From assembly GCF_036346595.1 (NCBI RefSeq), contig NZ_CP107834.1, forward strand, positions 1,736,001 to 1,800,000: 64,000 bases of DNA, in the 5' to 3' direction. The DNA is from Streptomyces sp. NBC_00525 (GTDB lineage Bacteria > Actinomycetota > Actinomycetes > Streptomycetales > Streptomycetaceae). The notes beneath the pieces are model-generated. The model made no database searches. It saw only the letters and a program-made list of their open reading frames with translations, and was not told the DNA's origin. Shown in pieces: positions 24,330 through 33,911 of this stretch. Positions within the stretch are counted from its first letter, which is position 1; each line of letters starts with the position of its first letter. The translations under genes and the position numbers were made by a program.

Positions 24330-26063
24330 GTGCTCATAAAAATCCTGCGGGCCTATCTCGGTCCGTATCAGAAACCACTCGCGGTGCTGGTCGTTCTGCA
24401 GCTGTTGCAGACCTGCGCCACGCTCTATCTCCCGACCCTCAACGCGGACATCATCGACAACGGTGTCGTGCGGGGGGACGCGGGCTACATCCTCCGGTAC
24501 GGCGGCGTGATGCTCGTCGTCAGCGTCGCCCAGGTGGTCTGCAACATCGGCGCCGTGTACATCGGCGCCCGTACCGCCTCCGCGCTCGGCCGGGACGTGC
24601 GGGCGGCGGTCTTCGACCGGGTGCAGTCGTTCTCCTCGCGCGAGGTGGGACGGTTCGGCGCCCCGTCGCTGATCACCCGTACGACCAATGACGTCCAGCA
24701 GATACAGATGCTGGTGCTGATGACGTTCACGCTGATGGTGTCCGCGCCGATCATGTGCGTCGGCGGCATCATCATGGCGCTGGGCCAGGACGTGCCGCTC
24801 TCGGCGGTGCTCCTGGCGGTGGTGCCGGTGCTCGGGATCGCGGTCAGTCTGATCGTGCGGAAGATGCGTCCGCTGTTCCGGCTGATGCAGACGCGGCTCG
24901 ACACGGTGAACCGGGTGCTGCGCGAGCAGATCACCGGCAACCGCGTGATCCGCGCCTTCGTGCGGGACGCGTACGAGGAGGAGCGCTTCCGGGGCGCCAA
25001 CACCGAGCTGACGGACGTGGCCCTGTCGACGGGCCGGCTGATGGCGCTGATGTTCCCGACGGTGATGACGGTCGTGAACGTGTCGTCGATCGCCGTCGTC
25101 TGGTTCGGCGCGCACCGCATCGACAGCGGCGGGATGGAGATCGGCGCGCTGACCGCGTTCCTCGCCTATCTGATGCAGATCGTCATGTCGGTGATGATGG
25201 CGACCTTCATGTTCATGATGGTGCCGCGCGCCGAGGTGTGCGCGGAGCGTATCCAGGAGGTCCTGGAGACCGAGTCCAGCGTCGTGCCGCCCGTCGAGCC
25301 GGTCCGCGAGCTGCGCGCCCACGGGCATCTGGAGGTGCGCGGCGCGGACTTCCGCTATCCGGGCGCCGAGGAGCCGGTGCTGCGGTCGGTGGACCTGGTG
25401 GCCCGGCCGGGCGAGACGACCGCGATCATCGGGTCCACGGGCAGCGGGAAGTCGACGCTGCTCGGTCTTGTGCCCCGGCTGTTCGACGTGACGGACGGCC
25501 AGGTGCTGGTCGACGGGACGGATGTGCGGACGCTCGACCCGGTGCTGCTGTCGAAGATCGTGAGCCTGGTCCCGCAGAAGCCGTATCTGTTCTCCGGGAC
25601 GGTGGCGACGAACCTGCGGTACGGGAATCCGGACGCGACCGACGCCGAGCTGTGGCACGCGCTGGAGGTGGCCCAGGCGAAGGAGTTCGTCGAGGACCTG
25701 GAACACGGCCTGGACGCGCCGATCGCGCAGGGCGGCACCAATGTCTCGGGCGGTCAGCGCCAGCGGCTGTCGATCGCGCGGACGCTGGTGCAGCGCCCGG
25801 AGATCTATCTCTTCGACGACTCGTTCTCGGCGCTGGACTACGCCACGGACGCGGCGCTGCGGGCCGCGCTCGGGCGGGAGACGGCGGAGGCGACGGTGGT
25901 GATCGTGGCCCAGCGGGTGTCCACGATCCGCGACGCGGACCGGATCGTCGTGCTGGACGAGGGTCGGGTCGTGGGCACCGGCACGCACCACGAGCTGATG
26001 GCCGGCAATGACACGTACCGGGAGATCGTGCTCTCCCAGCTGACGGAAGCGGAGGCCGCGTAA
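24330..26063 (+). CDS. ABC exporter half-transporter A (degenerate Walker B)
   Basis: A 577-residue protein: six membrane segments (about residues 1-310), then an ATPase domain. Walker A is GSTGSGKST, the signature is the intact VSGGQRQR, and Walker B is IYLFDDSFSALD, with Asp497 in place of the catalytic Glu. That substitution is typical of one half of heterodimeric multidrug-type exporters (BmrC/TmrA class, Rv1273c-like). It starts at GTG 24330, and its TAA shares one base with the ATG of the partner gene, so the two are made together. Substrate unknown. Confidence 0.92.
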   Translation: MLIKILRAYLGPYQKPLAVLVVLQLLQTCATLYLPTLNADIIDNGVVRGDAGYILRYGGVMLVVSVAQVVCNIGAVYIGARTASALGRDVRAAVFDRVQSFSSREVGRFGAPSLITRTTNDVQQIQMLVLMTFTLMVSAPIMCVGGIIMALGQDVPLSAVLLAVVPVLGIAVSLIVRKMRPLFRLMQTRLDTVNRVLREQITGNRVIRAFVRDAYEEERFRGANTELTDVALSTGRLMALMFPTVMTVVNVSSIAVVWFGAHRIDSGGMEIGALTAFLAYLMQIVMSVMMATFMFMMVPRAEVCAERIQEVLETESSVVPPVEPVRELRAHGHLEVRGADFRYPGAEEPVLRSVDLVARPGETTAIIGSTGSGKSTLLGLVPRLFDVTDGQVLVDGTDVRTLDPVLLSKIVSLVPQKPYLFSGTVATNLRYGNPDATDAELWHALEVAQAKEFVEDLEHGLDAPIAQGGTNVSGGQRQRLSIARTLVQRPEIYLFDDSFSALDYATDAALRAALGRETAEATVVIVAQRVSTIRDADRIVVLDEGRVVGTGTHHELMAGNDTYREIVLSQLTEAEAA

Positions 26064-27994
26064 TGGCCGGGCCTGGCGGACGCATGATGGCGGGCGGGGC
26101 GCCGACCGAGCGGTCCATGGACTTCAAGGGGTCCTCCAAGCGGCTGCTGAAGCGCTTCGCCGCCGAGAAGAACACGCTGTACGTGATGCTGCTCGCGGTC
26201 GCGCTCAGCGTCGGGCTCTCGGTGGTCGGCCCGAAGATCCTCGGCAAGGCGACGGACCTGGTGTTCGCGGGGGTCATCGGCCGCGAGATGGACGCCGGGA
26301 CGACCAAGGAGCAGGCCGTGGAGGGTCTGCGCCGCGGCGACAGCGATCTGGCCGACATGCTGGCGTCGGTGGACTTCACGCCGGGGCAGGGCATCGACTT
26401 CGGCGCGGTGGGCGACGTCCTGCTGCTGGCGCTGGCGGTGTACGTCGGCGCCGGGCTGCTGATGCTGGTGTCCACGCGGCTGTCGATCCGGGTCATCAAC
26501 CGGGTCGTGTTCCAGCTGCGCGAGGACATCCAGACCAAGCTGTCGCGGCTGCCGCTGTCGTACTTCGACCGTGCCAAGCGCGGCGAGGTGCTGAGCCGGG
26601 CGACGAATGACATCGACAACATCTCGCAGACGATGCAGCAGACGATGGGCCAGCTCATCAACTCGGTGCTGACGATCATCGGCGTGCTGGTGATGATGTT
26701 CTGGATCTCGCCGCTGCTGGCGCTGGTCGCGCTGGTGACGGTGCCGCTCTCGGTGGTCGTGGCGACGCGGGTCGGCAAGCGCTCGCAGCCGCAGTTCGTG
26801 CGGCAGTGGCAGGTGACGGGCAAGCTCAACGCCCATATCGAGGAGATGTACACCGGGCACACCCTGGTGAAGGTCTTCGGCCGGCAGGAGGAGTCCGCGC
26901 GGGACTTCGCCGAGCAGAACGAGGCGCTGTACGAGGCCGGGTTCAAGGCGCAGTTCAACAGCGGGATCATGCAGCCGCTGATGATGTTCGTGTCCAACCT
27001 GAACTATGTGCTGATCGCCGTGGTGGGCGGCCTGCGGGTGGCCTCCGGCGCGCTGTCGATCGGCGATGTGCAGGCGTTCATCCAGTACTCGCGGCAGTTC
27101 TCGATGCCGCTGACCCAGGTCGCCTCGATGGCGAACCTGGTGCAGTCCGGGGTGGCGTCGGCGGAGCGGATCTTCGAGCTGCTGGACGCCGACGAGCAGG
27201 AGCCCGACCCGGCGAAGGGCGCGGCCCAGCACCCCGGCATCCTGCGCGGCAGCGTCGCGCTGGAGAACGTGGCGTTCCGCTACGACCCGGAGAAGCCGCT
27301 CATCGAGGACCTGTCGCTGCACGTCGAACCGGGCCACACGGTGGCGATCGTCGGTCCCACGGGCGCCGGCAAGACGACGCTGGTCAACCTGCTGATGCGG
27401 TTCTACGAGGTGACGGGCGGCCGGATCACGCTGGACGGCGTGGACATCGCGAAGATGTCGCGGGCGGACCTGCGCTCGGGCATCGGCATGGTCCTCCAGG
27501 ACACCTGGCTGTTCGGCGGGACCATCGCGGAGAACATCGCCTACGGGGCGCCCGGTGACGTCGGCCGGGAGCGGATCGAGGAGGCGGCGCGGGCCGCCCA
27601 CGCCGACCGCTTCATCCGGACCCTGCCCGACGGCTACGACACGGTGATCGACGACGAGGGCTCCGGGGTCAGCGCGGGCGAGAAGCAGCTGATCACCATC
27701 GCGCGGGCCTTCCTGTCCGACCCGGTGATACTGGTGCTCGACGAGGCGACCAGCTCCGTGGACACCCGGACCGAGGTGCTGATCCAGAAGGCGATGGCGG
27801 GCCTGGCCCACGGCCGGACGAGCTTCGTGATCGCGCACCGGCTCTCCACCATCCGGGACGCCGACGTCATCCTGGTCATGGAGAACGGCTCGATCGTGGA
27901 ACAGGGCACGCACGACGAACTGCTGGCGGCCGAGGGCGCCTACGCGCGGCTGTACGCGGCGCAGTTCGCCCAGGCGGTCGCCGAGGTCGACTGA
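26063..27994 (+). CDS. ABC exporter half-transporter B (degenerate signature)
   Basis: A 643-residue partner of the preceding gene. A longer N-terminal part with an extra extracytoplasmic loop (about residues 75-115) leads into six membrane segments. Walker A is GPTGAGKTT and Walker B is consensus VLVLDEATSSVD, but the signature reads VSAGEKQ (residues 536-542) instead of LSGGQ. With partner A this predicts one competent ATP site (Walker motifs of B, signature of A) and one degenerate site. It ends convergently with hrdA, 65 nt away. Confidence 0.93.
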   Translation: MAGPGGRMMAGGAPTERSMDFKGSSKRLLKRFAAEKNTLYVMLLAVALSVGLSVVGPKILGKATDLVFAGVIGREMDAGTTKEQAVEGLRRGDSDLADMLASVDFTPGQGIDFGAVGDVLLLALAVYVGAGLLMLVSTRLSIRVINRVVFQLREDIQTKLSRLPLSYFDRAKRGEVLSRATNDIDNISQTMQQTMGQLINSVLTIIGVLVMMFWISPLLALVALVTVPLSVVVATRVGKRSQPQFVRQWQVTGKLNAHIEEMYTGHTLVKVFGRQEESARDFAEQNEALYEAGFKAQFNSGIMQPLMMFVSNLNYVLIAVVGGLRVASGALSIGDVQAFIQYSRQFSMPLTQVASMANLVQSGVASAERIFELLDADEQEPDPAKGAAQHPGILRGSVALENVAFRYDPEKPLIEDLSLHVEPGHTVAIVGPTGAGKTTLVNLLMRFYEVTGGRITLDGVDIAKMSRADLRSGIGMVLQDTWLFGGTIAENIAYGAPGDVGRERIEEAARAAHADRFIRTLPDGYDTVIDDEGSGVSAGEKQLITIARAFLSDPVILVLDEATSSVDTRTEVLIQKAMAGLAHGRTSFVIAHRLSTIRDADVILVMENGSIVEQGTHDELLAAEGAYARLYAAQFAQAVAEVD

Positions 27995-28059
27995 GCCCGG
28001 CCGGGCCCGAGGGTCAGTAAACGGTTCCGCGGCTGCCCCGGCCGTGCGCGCGTCGCGCG

Positions 28060-29034
28060 TCAGTCGAGGTAGCCGCGGAGCTGTTCGGCGGAGGTGTGGT
28101 CGCGCAGCCGGGTGAGGGTGCGGGACTCTATCTGGCGGATGCGTTCGCGGGTGACGCCGAAGATGCGCCCTATCTCCTCCAGGGTGCGGGGCCGTCCGTC
28201 GACCAGCCCGTAGCGCAACTGCACCACCCTGCGCTCGCGTTCGCCGAGGGTGGAGAGCACCGCCTCCAGGTGCTGGCGCAGCAGCAGGAAGGCAGCGGAC
28301 TCGGCGGGGGACGCGGCGTCGCCGTCCTCGATGAGGTCGCCGAGGGAGACGTCCTCCTCCTCGCCGACCGGGGCGTGCAGCGAGACGGGTTCGCGGGCCA
28401 GGCCCAGGATCTCGCCGACCCGTTCGGGGGTGAGGTCGAGCTGGGCGGCGACCTCTTCGTGGCTGGGTTCGCAGCCCCGTTCCTGGAGCATCCGGCGCTG
28501 GACCCGTACGACGCGGTTGATCAGCTCGACGACGTGGACCGGGACGCGTATGGTGCGCGCCTGGTCGGCCAGGGCGCGGGACATGGACTGGCGTATCCAC
28601 CAGGTGGCGTACGTGGAGAACTTGTAGCCGCGCGTGTAGTCGAACTTCTCGACGGCCCGGATCAGCCCGAGGTTGCCCTCCTGGACGAGGTCGAGCATGG
28701 TCAGGCCGCGGCCCACGTAGCGTTTGGCGACGGAGACCACGAGCCGCAGATTGGCCTCGATCAGGCGGCGTTTGGCGGTGCGGCCCATGACGACCAGGCG
28801 GTCCAGGTCGACGGCGAGCCGGGTGTCCGGGTCGGGGGCGCGGGCCAGGCGCTCCTCGGCGAACAGCCCCGCCTCGACGCGCCGGGCGAGCTCCACCTCC
28901 TCGGCGGCGGTGAGCAGCGGGATGCGCCCGATCTCGCGCAGGTACTGGCGGAACAGGTCGGAGGTGGGGCCGGTCTCCGGCCTGGCGCGCGGCGTCGGCG
29001 GCGCCGGGGTTTCCATGACGGTCCGGGTCTGCAC
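28060..29034 (-). CDS. hrdA: Principal-type sigma factor, HrdA-like
   Basis: A 324-residue sigma-70 factor with [17 protein letters not shown] (region 1.2), region 2 [14 protein letters not shown]...[15 protein letters not shown]...[15 protein letters not shown], region 3, and region 4.2 [20 protein letters not shown]. The short N-terminus and its place downstream of dnaG fit HrdA, one of the non-essential HrdB paralogues; the symbol comes from context and memory of S. coelicolor SCO2465. GTG 29034 is preceded by GGAGG with 8-nt spacing. HrdC or HrdD cannot be fully excluded. Confidence 0.87.
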   Translation of the reverse strand: MQTRTVMETPAPPTPRARPETGPTSDLFRQYLREIGRIPLLTAAEEVELARRVEAGLFAEERLARAPDPDTRLAVDLDRLVVMGRTAKRRLIEANLRLVVSVAKRYVGRGLTMLDLVQEGNLGLIRAVEKFDYTRGYKFSTYATWWIRQSMSRALADQARTIRVPVHVVELINRVVRVQRRMLQERGCEPSHEEVAAQLDLTPERVGEILGLAREPVSLHAPVGEEEDVSLGDLIEDGDAASPAESAAFLLLRQHLEAVLSTLGERERRVVQLRYGLVDGRPRTLEEIGRIFGVTRERIRQIESRTLTRLRDHTSAEQLRGYLD

Positions 29035-29178
29035 GTGGGCGACCTCCAGGTGATCGCTGCCGGACCCCGGGGGCCGGGGCCGCGCTCCGATGACTCATGG
29101 CACCGGCATCCAGTGTGGGGCACGACACACAACCGCCACGAGGGGCGTGCGGTGACTTTCTGAGACGGCCTGGTTACG

Positions 29179-31089
29179 TCAGAGGGCGGCGGCGCCGTGG
29201 TTGCGCAGGGTCTGCGCGTACTGCTGGAGGACCCAGACCTCGTTCTGCGCGGCGGCGAGGTGGTCGGGGGCGACGTTGCTGCCGAGGCGGGCCAGGCTGC
29301 TCTGGACGTCGTTGATCCGGCGGTCCACGGCGCGCAGCCGGACCTTGACCAGGTGTTCCCCGGCGTAGGTCTCGTCGATGGACTTGCCGTGGAAGACCTC
29401 GACCGCCAGCTCGGTGATCAGCTTGCGGACGGATTCGCTGGGGGTGGCGTCCAGGACCCGGACGAGGTATTCGCGGCTGTCGGCGAGGCCCTGTTCGGCG
29501 CCGCCCGCCTCCTCGATGCACTGGCGTACGGCGGCGTAGGGCGGTGCGGTGAACTCGTCGGACCCGTAGGCGTCGAAGGCGGGCGCGACCAGTTCGGGGC
29601 GCTGGAGGGCGAGCTTGAGCAGTTCGCGCTCGGTGCGGTGGGCGGGGCTGCGGAGGTTGAGCGCGGGGCCCGAGGGGACGGGCGGGGCCTGGATCTGCTG
29701 GGAGCGGCCGGCGCCGCCGCGGCCGGTCCGGCCGGGTCCGCGCGGGTCGCCGCCGCGGCCTCGGGCCCACTGGGCGAGCTGGTTGACCCGGTGGACGACG
29801 TATTCCTGGTCGAGGATGCCGATGAAGCCGGCCAGCTGGACGGCGACCTCGCGCTGCACGCTGCGCGTCTTGATCTTGGCGACGACGACGGCTGCCTCGT
29901 CGAGCGCGGCGGCGCGGCCGGCCGGGGTCTCCAGGTCGTAGCGGCCGACGATCTGGCGGAGCGCGAACTCGAAGAGCGGGGTGCGCGGTTCGACCAGGTC
30001 GCGGACGGCGTCGTCGCCCTTGACCAGCCGCAGGTCGCACGGGTCCATGTTGTCCGGGGCGATCGCGATGTAGGTCTCGGCGGCGAACTTCTGGTCGTCC
30101 TCGAAGGCGCGCAGGGCGGCCTTCTGACCGGCCGCGTCGCCGTCGAAGGTGAAGATCACGCGGGCGCTGCCGTTGTCCATGAGGAGGCGGCGCAGGATCT
30201 TGATGTGGTCGCCGCCGAAGGCGGTGCCGCAGGTGGCGATGGCGGTGGTGATCCCGGCGAGGTGGCAGGCCATGACGTCGGTGTAGCCCTCGACGACGAC
30301 GGCCCGGCTGGACTTGGCGATGTCCTTCTTGGCCAGGTCGATGCCGTACAGCACCTGGGACTTCTTGTAGATCGGGGTCTCGGGGGTGTTGAGGTACTTC
30401 GGGCCGTTGTCGTCCTCGCGGAGCTTGCGGGCGCCGAAGCCGACGACGTCCCCCGCGGTGTCGCGGATGGGCCACATCAGGCGGCCGCGGAAGCGGTCGA
30501 TGGGGCCGCGCCTGCCGTCCTGGGAGAGGCCGGAGGTGATCAGCTCCCGGTCGCTGAAGCCCTTGCCGCGCAGGTAGCGGGTGAGGTGGTCCCAGCCGGC
30601 CGGGCTGTAGCCGATGCCGAAGTGGGTGGCGGCGGCCTGGTCGAAGCCGCGGTCGGCGAGGAACCGGCGGCCGATCTCGGCCTCGGGGCCGTCGAGCTGC
30701 TCGGCGTAGAACTGGGCGGCCGCCTTGTGGGCCTCGACCAGCCTGATGCGCTCGCCACGCTGGTGGGAGGGGTTGTAGCCGCCCTCCTCGTAGCGCAGGG
30801 TGATGCCGGCCTTGGCGGCGAGCCGCTCGACGACCTCGGCGAAGGTGAGGTGGTCGATCTTCTGGACGAAGGCGATCGTGTCGCCGCCCTCCTGGCAGCC
30901 GAAGCAGTGGAAGAGGCCCTTGCTCGGACTGACCTGGAAGGAGGGGGACTTCTCGTCGTGGAAGGGGCACAGGCCCTTGAGGTTGCCGCCGCCGGCGTTG
31001 CGCAGCTGGAGGTACTCGGAAACGACGGCGTCGATCGGGACCGCGTCCCGTACCGCCTTCACGTCGTCGTCATTGATCCTGCCCGCCAC
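29179..31089 (-). CDS. dnaG: DNA primase
   Basis: A 636-residue primase making RNA primers for replication. The N-terminal zinc-binding domain has CPFHDEKSPSF...HCFGC, the catalytic core begins RFRGRLMWPI with the TOPRIM motifs VVVEGYTDVM and FTFDGDAAGQ, and the C-terminal helicase-binding domain ends the protein. GTG 31089 fits the usual start MAGRINDDDV. There is no ribosome site, but TAGAAT lies 6 nt upstream, indicating a leaderless mRNA. hrdA follows on the same strand 144 nt downstream, recalling the dnaG-rpoD linkage in other bacteria. Confidence 0.96.
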   Translation of the reverse strand: MAGRINDDDVKAVRDAVPIDAVVSEYLQLRNAGGGNLKGLCPFHDEKSPSFQVSPSKGLFHCFGCQEGGDTIAFVQKIDHLTFAEVVERLAAKAGITLRYEEGGYNPSHQRGERIRLVEAHKAAAQFYAEQLDGPEAEIGRRFLADRGFDQAAATHFGIGYSPAGWDHLTRYLRGKGFSDRELITSGLSQDGRRGPIDRFRGRLMWPIRDTAGDVVGFGARKLREDDNGPKYLNTPETPIYKKSQVLYGIDLAKKDIAKSSRAVVVEGYTDVMACHLAGITTAIATCGTAFGGDHIKILRRLLMDNGSARVIFTFDGDAAGQKAALRAFEDDQKFAAETYIAIAPDNMDPCDLRLVKGDDAVRDLVEPRTPLFEFALRQIVGRYDLETPAGRAAALDEAAVVVAKIKTRSVQREVAVQLAGFIGILDQEYVVHRVNQLAQWARGRGGDPRGPGRTGRGGAGRSQQIQAPPVPSGPALNLRSPAHRTERELLKLALQRPELVAPAFDAYGSDEFTAPPYAAVRQCIEEAGGAEQGLADSREYLVRVLDATPSESVRKLITELAVEVFHGKSIDETYAGEHLVKVRLRAVDRRINDVQSSLARLGSNVAPDHLAAAQNEVWVLQQYAQTLRNHGAAAL

Positions 31090-31095
31090 GATTGA

Positions 31096-31101
31096 ATTCT
31101 A
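31096..31101 (-). promoter_or_regulatory. -10 hexamer of the leaderless dnaG promoter
   Basis: TAGAAT on the minus strand, then TCAATC, then GTG 31089. It matches the Streptomyces housekeeping -10 well; the -35 is weak. Confidence 0.6.
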
Positions 31102-31203
31102 CGGGTGGGCTCGGACAGGAAAGCCGCGGCCGGGGCCGGGGCCGCGCCCGCTCCCCGGCCGGCGCGGGTGCGGGCGGGGTGCCCGGGCGCCGGCCGGGGC
31201 CGC

Positions 31204-32463
31204 TCAGACCAGGGATTCCAGGGGCACGGAGGGGTCGGCCAGGGCGTCCGGGTCGACCGGGCGGCCGGCCCTGATCAGCTTCTGGATGGGTTCCGTGACG
31301 TCCCACACGTTGACGTTCATCCCGGCGAGCACGGTGCGGTCCTTGAGCCAGAACGCGATGAACGTGCGCTTGCCGGCGTCGCCCCGGATGACCACCTGGT
31401 CGTAGCTGCCGGGCGGCGCCCAGCCGGAGTACTCCAGGCCGAGGTCGTACTGGTCGGAGAAGAAGTAGGGCACCCGGTCGTAGCCGACGTCCTGGCCGAG
31501 CATGGCGCGGGCGGCTGCCGGGCCGCCGTTCAGCGCGTTGGCCCAGTGCTCGACCCGCAGCCGGGTCCCGAGCAGCGGGTGGGCGGCGCCGGCCACGTCG
31601 CCGGCGGCGTAGATGTGCGGGTCGCTGGTGCGCAGCGAGGCGTCCACGGCGATGCCGCCGCCCTCCTCGCGCGGGGCGATGTCGAGCCCGGCGGATTCGG
31701 CGAGGGCGGTGCGGGGGGCGGCGCCGATCGCGGCGAGGACGTCGTGGGCGGGGTGCTCCTCGCCGTCGTCGGTGCGTACGGCGAGGACCATGCCGTCCTG
31801 GCCGACGATCTCGGTGAGCCGGGCGCCGAAGTGGAAGCGGACGCCGTGGTCGCTGTGCAGCTCGGTGAAGATCTGGCCGAGTTCCGGGCCGAGGACCCGC
31901 AGCAGCGGGGTGGCCTCGGGTTCGACGACGGTGACCTCGGCGCCGTAGCCGCGGGCGGCGGCGGCGACCTCCAGGCCGATCCAGCCGGCCCCGGCGATGA
32001 CCAGGTGGCCGTTGTCCCGGCCGAGCGCGGACAGGACGTGGCGCAGCCGGTCGGCGTGGGCCAGCCGGCGCAGATGGTGGACGCCGGCCAGGTCGGTGCC
32101 GGGCACGTTGAGCCGGCGCGGTTCGGAGCCGGTGGCGAGCAGCAGCTTGTCGTAGTGGATGACGGTGCCGTCGCCGGTCTCCACGGTGCGGGCCTCGCGG
32201 TCGAGCGAGGTGACGGGCTGGCCGAGGTGGAGCTCGATGTCGGCCGCCGCGTACCAGCCGGTCTCGTGGACGAAGACGCTGTCTCGGTCCTCCTTCCCGG
32301 ACAGGTAGCCCTTGGACAGCGGCGGGCGTTCGTACGGATGGTCCCGCTCGTCGCCGATCAGGATGACCCGGCCGCTGAATCCTTCCGACCGGAGCGTCTG
32401 GGCCGCCTTCGCCCCGGCCAGCCCTCCGCCCACGATGACGAACGTCCGATGTGCGTCTGCCAC
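31204..32463 (-). CDS. FAD-dependent NAD(P)H oxidoreductase, ferredoxin-reductase type
   Basis: A 419-residue flavoprotein with an FAD-binding GxGxxG (FVIVGGGLAGAKAAQTL), ERPPLSKGYL, an NAD-binding Rossmann motif (LVIAGAGWIGLEVAAAARGYGAEVTVVE) and the second FAD motif IYAAGDVA. The C-terminal reductase domain with FSDQYDLGLEYSG is typical of rubredoxin/ferredoxin reductases that feed P450s or dioxygenases. GTG 32463 has GAGGAGG upstream. No ferredoxin is adjacent, so the electron acceptor is unknown. Confidence 0.92.
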   Translation of the reverse strand: MADAHRTFVIVGGGLAGAKAAQTLRSEGFSGRVILIGDERDHPYERPPLSKGYLSGKEDRDSVFVHETGWYAAADIELHLGQPVTSLDREARTVETGDGTVIHYDKLLLATGSEPRRLNVPGTDLAGVHHLRRLAHADRLRHVLSALGRDNGHLVIAGAGWIGLEVAAAARGYGAEVTVVEPEATPLLRVLGPELGQIFTELHSDHGVRFHFGARLTEIVGQDGMVLAVRTDDGEEHPAHDVLAAIGAAPRTALAESAGLDIAPREEGGGIAVDASLRTSDPHIYAAGDVAGAAHPLLGTRLRVEHWANALNGGPAAARAMLGQDVGYDRVPYFFSDQYDLGLEYSGWAPPGSYDQVVIRGDAGKRTFIAFWLKDRTVLAGMNVNVWDVTEPIQKLIRAGRPVDPDALADPSVPLESLV

Positions 32464-32552
32464 TTGATGCCTCCTCGGTGCTTGCTGCGCGGCGCCAACT
32501 GCGAGCGTCCCGCACGCAGCGTAGTGCCGAAAGGGGGTGTGGCCCGATCACG

Positions 32553-33875
32553 TCACCCCTGGTGGCGGTCGGCGCCGGGGGTGAGATGGGCGTGCAGGGC
32601 GCGGGCCGAGGCGTCGGTGAGGGCGGCGATCTGGTCGACGAGGACCCGTTTGCGGGCGCGGTCGTCGGGGGCCGCCTCGTAGAGCGCGCGCAGTTGCGGC
32701 TCCAGGCCCTCGGGGGCGCGGGCGGTGAGCGCGGCGGCCAGTTCGGCGATGACGATCCGCTGGTCGGCGCGGATCTCCTCCTGTTCGGCGCGCTGCATGA
32801 CGTAGCGGTCGGCGATGGCCTTGAGGACCGCGCACTCGTTGCGGGTGGCGCGCGGGACGACCAGTTCGGCGCCGTAGCGGCTGTGGCGGCCGGGGCCGTA
32901 CGCCTGCCGGGTGGCGGTCTCGGCGGCGAGGCAGAAGCGGCCGATGAGCTGGCTGGTGGCGTCCTTCAGGCGGGCCTGGGCCACGGCGGAGCCGTCGTAG
33001 CCGTGCGGCCACCAGTCCTGGGCGATGAGCCGGTCCAGCGCTTCGGCCAGTTCCTGCGGGTCGGTGCCGGCCGGGACGTAGCGGCCGACGGCGACGTCCC
33101 AGATCTCCCGGCGCTCCGGCGCGGCCTCCAGGCAGTCGGGGTCGATGTGGCCGGCGTGCAGCCCGTCCTCGAAGTCGTGCACGGAGTAGGCCACGTCGTC
33201 GGACCAGTCCATGACCTGGGCCTCGAAGCAGGTGCGGTGGGGCGGCGCGTCCTGGCGGAACCAGGTGAAGACGGGGAGGTCGTCCTCGTAGACCCCGAAC
33301 TTGGGCGAGCCGGGGTCGGTGGGGTGGGCGCCGCGGGGCCAGGGGTATTTGGTGGCGGCGTCGAGGGCGGCGCGGGTGAGGTTGAGGCCGACGCTGACCA
33401 GGTCGCCGGTGCGGGTGTCGGGGACGAAGCGTTTGGGTTCGAGGCGGGTGAGCAGCCGCAGCGACTGGGCGTTGCCCTCGAAGCCGCCGCAGTCGGACGC
33501 GAAGTCGTTAAGGGCCTGTTCGCCGTTGTGGCCGAAAGGCGGGTGTCCCATGTCGTGGGAGAGGCAGGCCGCCTCCACCAGATCGGGGTCGCAGCCGAGC
33601 GCGGCGCCGAGTTCCCGGCCGACCTGGGCGCACTCCAGGGAGTGGGTGAGCCGGGTGCGCGGGCTGGCGTCCCAGGCGGGGCTCCGGGTGCCCGGTGTGA
33701 CGACCTGGGTCTTGCCGGCGAGCCTGCGCAGCGCCGCGAAGTGCAGGACGCGGGCGCGGTCGCGCTGGAAGGCGGTGCGGCCGGGCCGTTTGTCGGGCTC
33801 GGGGTCCCAGCGCTCGGCGTCGGCGGGGCCGTAGGGCGCCGTACCGGGGTGCTGTGTGCCGTCCGTGCCGTTCAT
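32553..33875 (-). CDS. dgt: Deoxyguanosinetriphosphate triphosphohydrolase-like protein
   Basis: A 440-residue HD-superfamily hydrolase cleaving dNTPs to nucleosides and triphosphate. Metal ligands are seen in [16 protein letters not shown] and [15 protein letters not shown], and [17 protein letters not shown] is a signature of the family. ATG 33875 is chosen over an in-frame codon at 33899 because TAGGGT lies 7 nt before it, giving a leaderless start. It lies two genes upstream of dnaG on the same strand, a neighbourhood common in actinobacteria. Confidence 0.94.
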   Translation of the reverse strand: MNGTDGTQHPGTAPYGPADAERWDPEPDKRPGRTAFQRDRARVLHFAALRRLAGKTQVVTPGTRSPAWDASPRTRLTHSLECAQVGRELGAALGCDPDLVEAACLSHDMGHPPFGHNGEQALNDFASDCGGFEGNAQSLRLLTRLEPKRFVPDTRTGDLVSVGLNLTRAALDAATKYPWPRGAHPTDPGSPKFGVYEDDLPVFTWFRQDAPPHRTCFEAQVMDWSDDVAYSVHDFEDGLHAGHIDPDCLEAAPERREIWDVAVGRYVPAGTDPQELAEALDRLIAQDWWPHGYDGSAVAQARLKDATSQLIGRFCLAAETATRQAYGPGRHSRYGAELVVPRATRNECAVLKAIADRYVMQRAEQEEIRADQRIVIAELAAALTARAPEGLEPQLRALYEAAPDDRARKRVLVDQIAALTDASARALHAHLTPGADRHQG

Positions 33876-33882
33876 GGTGCCG

Positions 33883-33888
33883 ACCCTA
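33883..33888 (-). promoter_or_regulatory. Candidate -10 hexamer for leaderless dgt
   Basis: TAGGGT on the minus strand followed by 7 nt and ATG 33875. Confidence 0.55.
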
Positions 33889-33911
33889 ATCGGCCGCACC
33901 GACAGGACGGG

